Of a stretch of 64,000 bases of DNA, positions 20,028-30,993 are shown one piece after another. This stretch comes from Hypomyces perniciosus. Taxonomy: Eukaryota > Ascomycota > Sordariomycetes > Hypocreales > Hypocreaceae. The DNA is taken from the NCBI GenBank assembly GCA_008477525.1, contig SPDT01000009.1, positions 1,116,001 through 1,180,000 of the forward strand. Reading direction: 5' to 3'. The position numbers and the translations under genes were made by a program. The notes under the pieces were generated by a model. It made no database searches. It saw only the letters and a list, made by a program, of their open reading frames with translations, and was not told the DNA's origin. Every line of letters begins with the position of its first letter. The first letter of the stretch is position 1.

Positions 20028-21100
20028 ACCTAAGAGGCATGGGCAAATCAATTGCAGCAAGGAAACACCTGGAAATGATCGAGTCCCTCCCCCCCCCCAC
20101 TCAATCCTAGCCTACTCCGATGGGTCCCAAATCGGAGGAAACACGGGCTGGGGAGCGGTCGCTTACCACAGAGCAAGAGCAACCACAGACACTGGACGCC
20201 TCAACAACGCAGAGGTCTACGACGCGGAGGCACAGGCCGCCCTGAAGGCCATGGAGCTGGTGGCTAGGCGCGTAGAGGAAGACCGCACGATTTAAACAGC
20301 CTTCCTCTTTCTGGATAACTCGTCGGTTATCGACGGGCTGCTTGGCAAGCCCCCCCCTTCCATGCAAGGGGCGTACATACGCTTCCAGAAACTAGCACAG
20401 AACATCTCGCCCTGCAGGACCTTCGTCTCGTGGGTTCCAGGACATGAGGACATCATGGGCAACGAACAAGCCGACCGTTTGGCTAAACAAGGCGCGGCCC
20501 TCCCCGCCGCGTTGCAGAACTGGGCTACGATCACGCATATCAGAAGATGGACCAAAGAAGAAGTCGCGGAGGTAAGGGAGCGAGATTGGCTCAGCAAGAC
20601 CCCAGAGGGCTACGAACGGTGGGGACTCGGGGCCCCAGCCTCCCCCCCGGAGCTCAAACTCCCACGCCCCATCCTCCACAGGCTCCTGGCGGAAAGATCG
20701 GGACATGGGGACTTCCAGGAATACCACGAACGCTTCGGACACGACAGAGAGTCTGTCTGCAAGTGCGGCGAACCAAGGAGGCAAGGCCACTTCGCAGAAT
20801 GCAGAATGGTCAGGCCCTTCCTTCCAGACATCCCCCCAGGAGAGACCCCCCTCTCTTACCTACTCGGACCTACAGGAAGCAAGGCCTTCCAGAAACTAGT
20901 GGAGGAAGCGGACCCTTATGGTCCTCCCCCGGCGGAAACAGATTGACACCACCCAGATTGACCCTTTTTCCTTTGTAAATTGAAACTCAGCGAACAGCGG
21001 CGCAAGCCGCCGGCTCCTGACGTCCTATTGCCCACAAGGGATTTGTGTAACTAGTTTACTTAGTGGACGTAAATAATAAAACAAACAAACAAACAAACAT
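20028..21100 (+). mobile_element. LINE 3: 5'-truncated Tad-like LINE (RNase H and 3' tail)
   Basis: Begins in the linker before RNase H (GKSIAARKHLEMIESLP) and continues through AYSDGSQIGGNTGWGAVAYH, NAEVYDAEA, FLDNSSVIDGLL, FVSWVPGHEDIMGNEQADRL and the C-terminal Cys/His cluster CKCGEPRRQGHFAEC. There is one in-frame TAA at 20293 (probably from CAA). The 3' UTR has the family tail GTGGACGTAAATAATAAAAC followed by (AAAC)n. It cuts the gene starting at 19800. No clear target duplication was found. Confidence 0.88.
20362..20946 (+). pseudogene. LINE 3 RNase H C-terminal part
   Basis: Open frame covering the end of the RNase H domain (VSWVPGHEDIMGNEQADRLA) and the terminal zinc cluster of the LINE polyprotein. 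It has no start of its own; upstream domain sequence lies in the same frame before the TAA at 20293. Confidence 0.8.
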
Positions 21101-21640
21101 ATCTGAAGCATAGCTATAGAGATCACCTACAAGAGTACTGCTATCCTATTAATTGAGCTTTTAACAGCTATTTATACAAAGGAGAAGCATCAATATCGTG
21201 ATCTCGCACGTGAGATGATACAGTCTTGCCCATTTATCCGGCGAGGATAGTCTGGATCTACCCGGCTAAATGCGACAGAGCTCTTTTGCTAGTTTGGATA
21301 GACTGAATTGACTACAATTATCTTAATTTTCCTCCTCAGCGCATACACATCGTGGAGAAGGTTATAGACTGCTTTTGCAGCCGCTTCAGCATCCGACAGA
21401 CGTTGAAAGGATGGGCGCTTTGCCCAGCTCGGCAAGATATAGCTTACGATCGTACTTCTCCGCTTTGGCTAAGGGGAGGCTATACCGGAGCGAACGGCTC
21501 GAACGGCTAAAAATCCATGCAATCGAATGCATTAACTAACCGCCACACTCGCCGAATTTGAGCTCGATTAAACACGCCTGGAACACTGTAAAAAGCAGAG
21601 ATAGTTATCCCTTTCACTCATCTTCGCGAATTACGCAATA
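21101..21640. other. No supported gene
   Basis: Sequence between LINE 3 and the next LINE remnant; short frames only. Confidence 0.45.
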
Positions 21641-21952
21641 ATGCGACTTCAATTGCGGAATTGAAAGACAATTTGAAGTCGGCGTGGCGTTGGACGTTCC
21701 CCAGAACACAATCGATAACGATCAATATTGCGCGTTCACAATAGCAAAAGGATAGACGCTTACCGGAAGACGTCGGAAAGCACTCCAAGAGACTAGACAA
21801 AGCACTGCCAGGAAAGCACACGCGACTGCTCTACGACCGCCTATCGCAGCATAAAGCTAGGGTGCTCGCGCAACTCAGGACAGGTATGGCAAGATTGAAT
21901 GCGTGTCCCTATCACATCAATACAGCATCGTCAGATGAATGCGAATGCGGAT
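21640..21952 (+). mobile_element. Remnant of a second LINE lineage (C-terminal end)
   Basis: Frame pieces read LYDRLSQHKARVLAQLRTGM, ARLNACPYHINTASSDECEC, matching the Cys-rich C-terminus of a different non-LTR element (AQLRTGxARLNxYLxxI...CxCG). The same family occurs at 39290-39757. The homology stops inside the CECG cluster, where a DDE transposase fragment begins. Confidence 0.6.
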
Positions 21953-22220
21953 GATGTGCGAGGAGGCAGGAGTGAGAGTGGTGTTTCTACCTCCTTATTC
22001 GCCAAATTTCAACCCCATTGAGGAGTATTTTGGGGTGCTGAAGAGGTTTGTCAAGAAAAACTGGCACGAAAACGAACATTTTATTAGAGCACAGTTCAAA
22101 ATGTATTTAGAGTGGTGCGTTGATGTCGTTGGCGACGATGTACATATTGCCGAGAGTCACTTCCGTAATGCAGGGATACCTATCACAACCATCCAAATGA
22201 ATGCAAATGCTATAGTATAG
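21953..22220 (+). pseudogene. Tc1/IS630-type DDE transposase, C-terminal fragment
   Basis: About 88 codons with the DDE_3 signature VVFLPPYSPNFNPIEEYFGV LKRF; the Glu of NPIEEYF is the last catalytic residue. The catalytic Asp residues upstream are missing, because the frame joins LINE remnant sequence at about 21953. Ends at a TAG. This is a chimeric junction of two transposon types rather than a gene. Confidence 0.75.
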
Positions 22221-22464
22221 ATTTAGTTGTAGATCTAGACGAACCGCTCGCGCACCGTACCGTATAATTCTATATGTTTTGTTCCTGTTGCTCTTTCCAC
22301 CATTGCTTAATGTTAGGCTTACTCACAATCTGCAATGCAACGCCTGGTTTCACTCCGCCTTTTACCATCAAGTCGGCGGCGACTTTTGGGTACTATAGAA
22401 AGGAATTCAGTTCGAGGAAATGATCCATTGCGAATTGAGTCCCTTTTCCCAGTTCCAACCTCCA

Positions 22465-22509
22465 TGTCAAATGCAATATAACCTGCACTATCAGCTACAA
22501 TTGCTGAGG
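22465..22509 (-). repeat. 45-bp dispersed repeat, copy A
   Basis: Read on the minus strand it matches 31130-31174 with two mismatches (both transitions). In both places it translates SAIVADSAGYIA. Flanks are unrelated, so it is probably a relic of the same mobile element. Confidence 0.6.
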
Positions 22510-22544
22510 TGTACACTTCACTTTTGCTGGCCTGGTACAACGGT

Positions 22545-23695
22545 TAACAAATCTGCTCGACGCAACATCAAGAACAGCCTAACGATCTGGTTGTGTTAGG
22601 AGGCAATAACAGGCCAACGTTTAAGATAAATGAAGACTCTCTATTTCTAAATAAATGAGGGGGAATTATGTGGCATTTATATACATAATTGACAGGAATG
22701 ATGCATGACTTTACTGAAACATTTGATGTAACTGGCATTGCTATTATCCAGTAGCGACTAGAGCTTGACAGGTAGTGAGCAATTAATATCCGGCACATCT
22801 TAAAGGGAGTTATAGTTAATGCGCAGACGATGCGTAGACGATCCCCGTTGGAAAGCAATTTGCCAAGCTTCAGCCTCTCTCTCCTTCTGTCTCCTTCTGT
22901 CTCCTCAAAGAAGATGCAACCTGCCTTGGGAATCTTGCCACGCCTAAGTAGTTCGAGATTGCTGTAGGTCCCAGAGTGGTCTTGAGTTACTCTGAGGTGA
23001 GTGGGAACAAAACAAAAGTCAGATGCGCATGTGATTTACGGTCCACTTGACATGTAGTTAATTTTAGGAATATGTACATACTCCGTACGTACCTAGGGCA
23101 ATGATACTTCGTATTTTACGTCAGCCTTGGTACTGTCTACGGTTTACGTGGTTTGCTGATGGCCGTATATACTTCTGAGGTCCTTGAGAGTACTTCCTCC
23201 CACAACCCGGTATAGCAAAATATGTAATAAGCTAGGGTTTATGGGGCAATGGCATTGCATATAAACGCATAAAAACGCATATATAGATACCGGTGGTCCA
23301 TACTTTAATGACGCCCTTTTCACTCTGTACTCCGTACTCCGTACCCTACTCCACGTGTCCAGAAGGGCCAATTGGATGGCGTTCGAGTTCAAGGTTAGAG
23401 GCGGTTGGAGGCGGTGGTACGACGGATAATAGACATCAAGGAGATCAAGGTCTTCAGATTTTGCATACCAAATGAACCCATTTCATACAATAACAGGTAA
23501 ACTCTAAACTAAGTATCAGACCATAATCTAGCGAAATGTAAGCCCACACTGTGCGTGTGGATAAGTGACCTTATATGTAATGCGACACTAAGAATGTATG
23601 CGCACTGCGTCTCAAAACACGGAAATAGAACAATAATAAACCAAAAGAAAAACCCGAGCTAGCAGTTAGATTAATAACAAAGGAAAACTGCACCC
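22545..23695. other. Intergenic, no supported gene
   Basis: Contains three exact TACGGAGTA/TACTCCGTA nonamers (23079, 23328 and 23335, the last two overlapping) and a CTTCTGTCTC short duplication near 22885. No coding frame supported. Confidence 0.5.
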
Positions 23696-25456
23696 CTAAG
23701 TGCTTGTCGCCAGTGGAGTAGGAGCAGATGCGTTCATGAACTTTGCGAACATCTCTGCCAATCTATCCACCATTTTAGTCAGCTCGGCCACTTGAGCTTC
23801 CAGCTCGACCCTGCTATCTCTCGCCTCCTCGACTTCACTGACTGAACTATTCGAGTGTGCACTCGGACTACGTCGCCGTCCGCGCGTCGGGCGATCGACA
23901 GAGGATGCTTTGGCCTGGGCATCCCTCTTGGCTCTTCGCCGCTTACTATCCTTTTCAACCCTTGCCGGGTCATAATACTGACTCACATACCCAGCTTCCC
24001 ATGGTGGTGGGATTCCGTCTCTGCGGCACACCTTTTCAATCTGAGCCCTCGCGCTCGCTTCTCCAAGGACCTTGTTGAGGCTCGACACGGTAAGGATATT
24101 GATAGCCTGATTGTGAAACCTCACACAGCAGTCTGCGGGTGGATCCTTCCTGTTGGCGGCCACGTTTTTCCGCAGCACTTGTGACTTCGTTACCCAAAGG
24201 AGCTCGTCGAAGTCGGATCGGTCCTTGCTAGACCACTTTGACTGTCCATCGGCCAAGTTTTTGTGACCAAGCATGGCCTTGTACTTCTCCACCTCGGGGA
24301 GCCCAACTTCCGAAGCTGATTCGTGCCTGCGGATTACACGCCCGTTCTCTTCAACCGTCTCGATGCATACCTGGGTACCCCATCTACCCTGATTCCTCAC
24401 GCCGACAATTATAGACCCATCCACCGCCTCACCGGTGACCCAGGGGTACTTCATATGTTTCGATGTCGCTTCCAGGGATTGGCCTGCGTTCTTTTCCAAA
24501 GTGTTATCTGCCTCCTCCAAAGTGTTACCTGCATTCTGCTTCAAATAATCATCTGCATTAATAGCACCCCATTCCCTCGGAAAGTGATTCTTCCCGATGA
24601 ACTCATCAATGAGACTCTTCTCTATGGAGGCATTCTTTCTGGCGGTCTGATTCGCTGGGTCATTTTTGAGAATTGCATACTCACAAAGGACCGCCTTATA
24701 ATGAGGTCCAAAAAAGGCTATCGGGATCACCCATTGGTCATTGGAAATAATGTCGCTCTCCTTTTTCGCTTGGGCATTGTAGGCTGTGTTGCCTTCTATA
24801 ATCTGGTCATTGAGGTTACTCAGTTTCTTGAGAACTTCCGAGTTTGCAGGATCCTCTCCGAGCTTGTGAAGGAAAGGTGTCGCTTCCCGATATATCTCCA
24901 TCACTCGAGGAGGTGGCATGGGGACCGGGTCTTCCTCCATTTTTGTGTCGCTATCTAGCTTTTCCTCTGTATCCGAGTCATCACTGGCCTGGAGATCCTC
25001 TGTGCCATCCCAGAGTTCCACTTGGCTAATGAACCGTTGATCTACATCCATCGCTTCCGCGGCGTTCCGAAGTTCTGTCACGCATGTTAATGGGAGAGGA
25101 TGGCCAAAGTTCAACCTCTACCTACTCTTGAAGGCATTCTCGGCGTTGTCAAGTTGGCAACGCTTCGAGTGCAACATGCACCCTAGCTTTATCCAAGCGG
25201 CCTCTTTGTCCTCCTCCCCTGCGCCTGGATCTACGGCTAGTATCTCGGCATAGGCATCGTCGGAGCAGCGCATAATTCTCTCAATTTCCTTTTGCGGATC
25301 TTGCGGCTCCTCACGACCGGTAACTGCCTTTGCTGGCTTTCGGCGCAGTTCAGCTGCGACCCTTCCATCCTCGACTCCGGGAGTAGGCTCTGGAGAGGGC
25401 AATGGACCGGGGGAGCTAGTGTTCTTGGATTTGGTATTCCTACGTCCTTTAGCCAT
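23696..25456 (-). CDS. J-like domain protein lacking HPD, with C-terminal coiled coil
   Basis: Two exons (25456-25126 and 25074-23696) joined by a 51-nt intron (donor GTAGGTAGAG, acceptor CGTGACAG) in phase 1 give 569 residues. The intron interrupts the fold: exon 1 ends NAENAFK and exon 2 continues KLRNAAEAMDVD. Residues about 64-122 fit a DnaJ-like domain (YAEILAVDPGAGEEDKEAAW IKLG...AFKKL), but the HPD loop reads HSK, so Hsp70 stimulation is unlikely. The middle part is charged and helical; residues 500-560 are Ser/Arg-rich, then a coiled coil (EEARDSRVELEAQVAELTKM). No signal peptide. A second Met in exon 2 is not the start. The function is unknown; a scaffold or targeting role is a guess. 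The long plus-strand frame at 24323-24958 is its antisense shadow. Confidence 0.75.
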
Positions 25457-25929
25457 GACGGTTAATCTGATGGATGCTGACGATGATGAAATCGTTTGGT
25501 GAGAGGTGTGTCCAATTTATACATTTTGAGCCGACTTTTTAACCCATTGAATGAGACGGATAGGAAGTCGAATAACGCCAGATCTTGATGATGAGAAGTC
25601 AAGAACGATCAATTAGCCGCTTACAGTTATCATAAAGTGGTCAAGCGTCCTAGCCAGTCGAAAATGACTTGAGCTGGGTTTTAGCCATTATGTGCCGTGC
25701 ATTGGTGGTTACTAGTGTTTTAATGCGTTACCTGGCTTACACGATTCATGCCCGAACTGGACTTTTATTTATAACTAGTGATGGAAATAGTTGACTATTG
25801 CTTTGTTTTCTACATTATTAACCTTGTGGCCGGGATGTCATCGTTGTGGTAAGTTGGACGCGAGTCACTAAACAAACGTCTATCCTGGTATGTATAGGGT
25901 CGACTGAAATAAATGCCCACCCCTATTGG
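25457..25929. other. Upstream region of the J-like gene
   Basis: AT-rich, no frame supported; presumably holds its promoter. Confidence 0.4.
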
Positions 25930-26190
25930 TTCAGAAAATTGGTCAGAGCAGACTATATGTGCCACATGTGGCTTTTACTATTCCTCTCCTCCGTACTGTA
26001 GTCCATTTGCACTCATTAAGCCAGAAGCAGGTATCTAGGCCATCCCCAGGCAAGCAACTTATTGTTCCTGTTCCTGCTTTCCCACGAAGCGATTTCTGGA
26101 TTCTTTACATCCACTATACAGTCAGGGCTGGCCATTGTAAATCACACTGATACATTGCACGGCAGCTGGCCAGTTATGTACTTTGGGTGA
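25930..26190 (+). repeat. Dispersed repeat, copy A (about 240 bp)
   Basis: Shares with 33310-33530 a common order of blocks: TTGGTCAGAGCA, CATTAAGCCAGAAG, CCCAGGCAAGCAACTTATT, CCTGCTTTCCCACGA and TGTAAATCA. The copies differ by small indels. No coding content. Possibly an old MITE or LTR fragment. Confidence 0.6.
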
Positions 26191-26819
26191 GTGTGTAGGT
26201 ATTATGTTCGCACTATGCCAGCCACACTTCGTCCATAAATGGCCGTCTCTCATATTAACTAGAAGCCAAAAAAGCGGACGCTCGTTTCGTTCAACCCTGT
26301 ATGTATTATCGAGTTGAGGTCAATAAGCTCGGCCTACAATAGAATATACGAAATGCGAAAAAGCAGCCATTCATATCCGTCGTCTAGACGTGTTGGCGTC
26401 CATCATAATTCCTGGCACTAAATTGGTACTTCCATAAGATAGATAGAAGTTTGAGCAAGCGTTCCTGATACAAAATGGACGTTGTCAGGAATAGGATGTG
26501 TAAAATAGCAACTAAGCACGAACGTAGGGGGTATCGCAAAATGGGTTGTGCCCTGCCAGTATGGAAGGGGACTTCTTCTTTTCTTGCATTTCGTAGATGA
26601 GCCGCTTGGGGGACGGACTGAAATTGGACTAGGCGTTGGGGCTAACATCTGCTGTGCCGAATTTTGCCATCAAATCACGACCGTTTTTATCGCGATTTAT
26701 CATGCTAAAATTGGCCAAGAGATGAGACCTCAGACAAACATAAAACCGCAAAGACCCAATACACGAAGCTCAGCTCCTTGAATCTGTATCGCCACAGAGC
26801 AGACATCGCCTTTATCAAC

Positions 26820-27404
26820 ATGCAGAGCTCTTCTTTAGCGAAGTGTGATTACAGTAATGTGTGGGATGCTATCTTCCATAATCATGCCTGGCTTGAAAAA
26901 GTTAAATCAGATGGTTTTGATCCTGCCTTAGTGGGCGACCTGGAGAAAGAGAAAGTCTATTTGATTCTGGTGCTTGATAGCAACAAAAAGTGGCACGGAC
27001 TAATGGAGAAAATACGTGGAAAGTTCCATGTTGATCTATTATTAAATTCGTTACGCTCCACCAAGTTCATTACTGGAACTATTGATATCGATTTCCCTAC
27101 ATTTAGACTCAATCTTCAGAGCGTCTTCGAATACGGGAGCGTAATACATACACCGACTCTGGAAACAATTGTTGAAAGCGGAGAAAAGGGACGCGCAGTC
27201 TACTTTGACGATCAACCTAATAAGATACACCAACTCGAGGCTCGCGACTATGGTGGTGAGTTTGGCTATGTGAATCTAAAAAAAGGAGGCAGGTTGTTCT
27301 TGCAGCCAGAGGGGGAAACGGCACGCTCCATGAGAATACTCAGAAATGGGCCGTTGACTATGCCTGGGCTGTTTAAAAACCTGAATTGTCACGGGAAGTT
27401 TTAG
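26820..27404 (+). CDS. Hypothetical protein, single exon
   Basis: The first ATG of the frame is at 26820 (MQSSSLAKCDYSNVWDAI), giving 194 residues. Composition looks coding: WDAIFHNHAWLEKVKSDG, KVYLILVLDSNKKWHGL, and FEYGSVIHTPTLETI. There is no signal peptide or membrane helix. I do not recognise the family. The last codons (KNLNCHGKF-stop) precede a dispersed LTR-like repeat, so the C-terminus may be altered or truncated. Confidence 0.55.
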   Translation: MQSSSLAKCDYSNVWDAIFHNHAWLEKVKSDGFDPALVGDLEKEKVYLILVLDSNKKWHGLMEKIRGKFHVDLLLNSLRSTKFITGTIDIDFPTFRLNLQSVFEYGSVIHTPTLETIVESGEKGRAVYFDDQPNKIHQLEARDYGGEFGYVNLKKGGRLFLQPEGETARSMRILRNGPLTMPGLFKNLNCHGKF

Positions 27405-27445
27405 ACCACGACTCTCCTGTACGTACTCCAGAATGATGGCGAGAA

Positions 27446-27735
27446 CAACACTTTGTTGGACAGACACTGGAGAAGGATAATTGTGGGGATGCTGGGTCTG
27501 TCGGATAGTGTGGATTGGTTGAGGTTGAAACAGAGGAAATTGCGATGCGAAACTCGAGATCTAATGCTGTGGGGAAGAAGAACACGTCGCGTTCCTCTAG
27601 CACTATAAATGGGCTAGTCAGAAACTATCAGTGATGGAGGTCATGGTTTTTCGGATATCAGTCGAAGAGATGAATAGAGATGGAATTCAGGTGTTCTTTG
27701 ATCCTTATCGTAAGAGATCGCTGCTGACCGTCAGC
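27446..27735 (+). repeat. LTR-like dispersed repeat, copy 1
   Basis: Starts TGTTGGACAG and contains GAACACGTCGCGTTC (imperfect palindrome) at about 27586, followed at once by CACTATAAATGGG, a TATA-like box. The same order is seen at 48925-49193 on the other strand and at 36939-37142. Later shared blocks are ATGGAATTCAGGT and TGCTGAC. Confidence 0.55.
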
Positions 27736-27859
27736 AGTATCTGGCCTCATGCATCCACATCACCTTATTGGAACTATTGCATAAGCTCGTGAACTGGCTA
27801 GTAGCTAACTGATCTTTAAACCCAAGACCAGATTAATAGATTAATGAGGTGTCTGAAGA

Positions 27860-28565
27860 CACTGCAGCCATTGAGTTCCAAGAATGGCAAACACAAGTCA
27901 GCCCGCAAGACATCGTCGTCTTCTCGGATGGCTTAACGGTACACAGAGCGGACTGATATCAGCTGAAACAAGTGGGGTTCGACTTCATCATCTCGGAGCA
28001 GGAACAAAAATAGCTGAGGGACATGCAGGCATGATGGATGCAGAGGCCGAAGGCGCCAGAGCAGCACTTACATAGGCCATTGAAATCACCAGTGCACGAG
28101 CAGACCCGCCCTAACTAACTACTGTCAGATAATATCGGCCTTGGTGTTGGAATATTGCTTAACAATCACGTATGCAAGGGGGTCAGTATTGTTAACCGGT
28201 CTGATGTGAGGTGAAACAGAACGCGCGGCGTTCTGTCTTTATGATAAAGGATTGGAAGGGAAATCACCTTAGTAAAAGAACACGGTCAATTGAGTAGATT
28301 TCAACTACGACATCTTCCTAATGTGTTCAAGCTGACTACGAATCTGTGTTTTCCGACAACAGTCATTCCAGGACTGGTGAAACTTGAATCAACACGACAG
28401 ATAAAAAGACTGCGGGCTCAAGGCCAGCCTAAGACCAACAGAAGAATTAAAGGAATTTAGCAGAACAAAGTTACACTAGATAATCGCAGCAAAAGCAGGA
28501 CACGGAGAATTCGCCCATTATCATGAACGATTCAACCATACCGATGCATTAGTTACGTACCTACT
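27860..28565 (+). mobile_element. Decayed LINE RNase H remnant
   Basis: Broken frames give IVVFSDGLTVH, AEGHAGMMDAEAEGARAAL, LSDNIGLGVG and, after an insertion, AGHGEFAHYHERFNHTDALV, the order of RNase H and the terminal His-rich motif of a non-LTR element. Stops and shifts are frequent. An LTR-like block beginning TGTTGGAATATTGC (about 28146) interrupts it. Confidence 0.55.
28146..28345 (+). repeat. LTR-like dispersed repeat, related copy
   Basis: Begins TGTTGGAATATTGC and has the palindrome ACAGAACGCGCGGCGTTCTG at 28216 followed by TTTATGATAAAG. This resembles the palindrome-plus-TATA arrangement of the 27446, 36939 and 49193 copies. The right boundary is uncertain. Confidence 0.4.
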
Positions 28566-29045
28566 CATATGGAAGGTACGTATTAAAATCCTAGTAAAGT
28601 TGTCGGCCTTGTAGCATAGACAAACCATAATAGAGTTAGCATGGCGTCCCGTGGTTAGTCTTCCCCCTGGCATTGAATTCTCCTCATAGCATTTCCGTAT
28701 AATTTGTATAAGATATTCAATCCGAAGCGAGCATGAGGCAGAACCGAAGTGCCTATTCTGTGAGGGACCATACGAATCGTTCAGCTGGAGTCCCTGATGT
28801 TATGCTGGCCATCGTTCATCGCTGTCTATCGCTGCCAGGGCGTTCGGCGTGCCGCCCAGAAGGAAGGAGTCGCTTTCTATAAATGTCCATTCTAGGCTAA
28901 CATGCTCACAGTCTGCTCCCTGGACTGAGTTAAGGCTGTAAAGACACAGAGTGGAACACTTGAGATAAACGACTAGGAACCACGCTCCTGCTGCGCAGAG
29001 GTATTCGAAGCTTCCACGGCTTTTCCGGCAAGGGTCATGTACTTT
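28566..29045. other. Intergenic, no supported gene
   Basis: The right end (from about 28970) is the start of the block duplicated at 35880-36930. No coding frame supported. Confidence 0.45.
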
Positions 29046-30847
29046 TTATCCTGTCTCTTCCTTCATCATCGCCTGGATCTTCTGCCGGAGCATAGCAATC
29101 TCGCTTCTTCCTTTGGCATCTCCCAAAAGCATCGCCAGTGCTTCGCCATCTTCTAAGAACTGTTCGATGCCTTTTGTGCTGACATGGCGCCGGTGGACAG
29201 CGCTATGCCGGATGCTGGCAACAGAGCAAAGGAGCTCGTCAAGTGGCTTTTTGATGCCCTTCATGTCTGAGAAATCTTTCTGCCGTTTCAAAAGTTCGCC
29301 AGTCCAGCGATTCAGCTCTACCAATTCAGCACAATCCCATCCACGGCGGCGAAGAGTACTAGGCATCGCTTGCTTTCCAAAGCTGTAGCAAGCCAGCTCC
29401 AAAATATGTTGCAGGCGCACCAAAAGCTGGTGCTGAGTCTTGAAAGGGAGGTAGAGAGGAGGGGCCGGTGCGAAAGACGTTGATTGGCGAGTTGGCAGCG
29501 CGCTGGTGAGTTTCCCCAAGGTGGGTCGCGTTTCGGTTGAGCTTGGACCGGTTGATGATACAAGACAAACGCGTTTCGATGTTGAGCCGACATCGGAGAC
29601 TTTTGTCCCAATGGTCCGCTGGACGGCCAACAGGGAACTAACTTTGGCAACCGTCTTTTGCGAATTACTCTCCGCAGAAATGGGATAACAGCCATTTCCA
29701 AGCAATCCTGTCGTGACCCCCGTGGCAGGGGGTGGACCTTTTTGTGCAGTAAAACCGGTCGTCATAAGCATGTTGCCCTCGATCTCCTTAGTAGGTACCA
29801 AATCGCAATGCTCGCTCTGTCCCACCCGAAGTTTGTCTTCTGCCTTACAAGGTGTTGGTGATAGTAATGCATCCCTTTGCTGTTCTGTATTGCCTGGCTT
29901 CACCTGCAGCACTTTTGAACTGTATGAGCCCTCGAACTTGTATGTTATGTTGACAGACTATACCGAGGATATCAGTTTCCATGATGTCACATCTCGAAAA
30001 AATTAGCATTATGCCTACCGAAAGCTGTAACGTCAAGCAGTCAAGGGCTTGCCGCCAATGCAGCACATCTTCGGTTCGGCCATCGTCCGACTCCACCCAA
30101 TGGTGGACAACTGCTCGCATAGCAACACTGACGACGTTAATGATATCCACTAGAGTCCCTATTAGTCCTAGACATCACTAAGAGAAAGACCATATGACGA
30201 CAGTATCAACTTACTGTGGTTGGAAGCTATCAACTCCTTCTGGCCATGGTAAGGCTGACGACCTGACACCAACTCCTCGTTGTCAAGAGTATTCGGAGGA
30301 AGATCATCCGGAAAGTACATCCAGTAGACACGCGCATAGACGTGATGCTCGTCCGATGCCCTAATCTCGAGAATCTTTGCTACCCAGTAGTCCGAGAACT
30401 GAAGCTCACACTGCTGTTCAGGATTCTTGTCGGCAGCATCTTGTCGCTCGATACTTTTATCATTAACGACGTAGACAAAGTCGTTGATGCAGTATTTGAC
30501 GTTGTTCACTATAGAAACACTTAATATGAACCTTGCTTTGTAAAGTGGTCAGAAGATTCTGGAGTGCACTCACGAACAAAGTTATTGTAGCGAATCATAT
30601 CGTACCATCGCTTGTATGGCTTGACGGAATACAACGTGTCCAACGTCTGACATGTCTTGAACTTTCCATTGGAATTGAACGGCGACTTCTGGACGAAGTC
30701 TACCTTATGTTTATCTGGATCACCACGCTTGCGCTTTTTGGAGACTTGGTGTGGCTCCTCACAGAACGGCGCGACCGTTGTCGCAATGAAAGGGCATTCC
30801 GCATGGTTCTTGCTTCTGATGGTGCGGGGTCTCTTTCTCTGGCCCAT
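29046..30847 (-). CDS. BAH-domain protein, four exons
   Basis: Exons 30847-30574, 30508-30215, 30149-30019 and 29957-29046 join in frame to 536 residues. Introns are 65, 65 and 61 nt with donors GTGAGTG, GTAAGTT and GTAGGC and TAG acceptors. The start MGQRKRPRTIRSKNH is basic and could act as a nuclear signal. The BAH domain runs roughly 75-215: KPYKRWYDMIRYNNFVLNN, DYWVAKILEIRASDEHHVYA, RVYWMYFPDDLPPNT, and ELIASNHMDIINVVSV. BAH domains bind chromatin proteins or modified histone tails. In place of the PHD finger that often follows in fungal relatives there is a Ser/Thr-rich linker and a helical C-terminal region (ILELACYSFGKQAMPSTLRR, RRRGWDCAELVELNRWT, IRHSAVHRRHVSTKGIEQFL). I know no function for that region. 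A decayed copy of the 3' end is at 35880-36930. Confidence 0.82.
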
Positions 30848-30993
30848 GATCGATACAACGGTATTTCCGTACGATGGGAATTCTGAATGATCGTACCTGT
30901 GCGTTAGCAGTTGAAAGGAATTACGCCGCTGCCGCGCTGTCTGTCTCTTGGGTGCTATTGGCCACGGGTTGACTGCGAACAACAGCGATCAAC

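Noticed and set aside
24323..24958. 211-codon plus-strand frame
   Set aside because: Lies wholly antisense to exon 2 of the J-like gene; composition lacks coding character.
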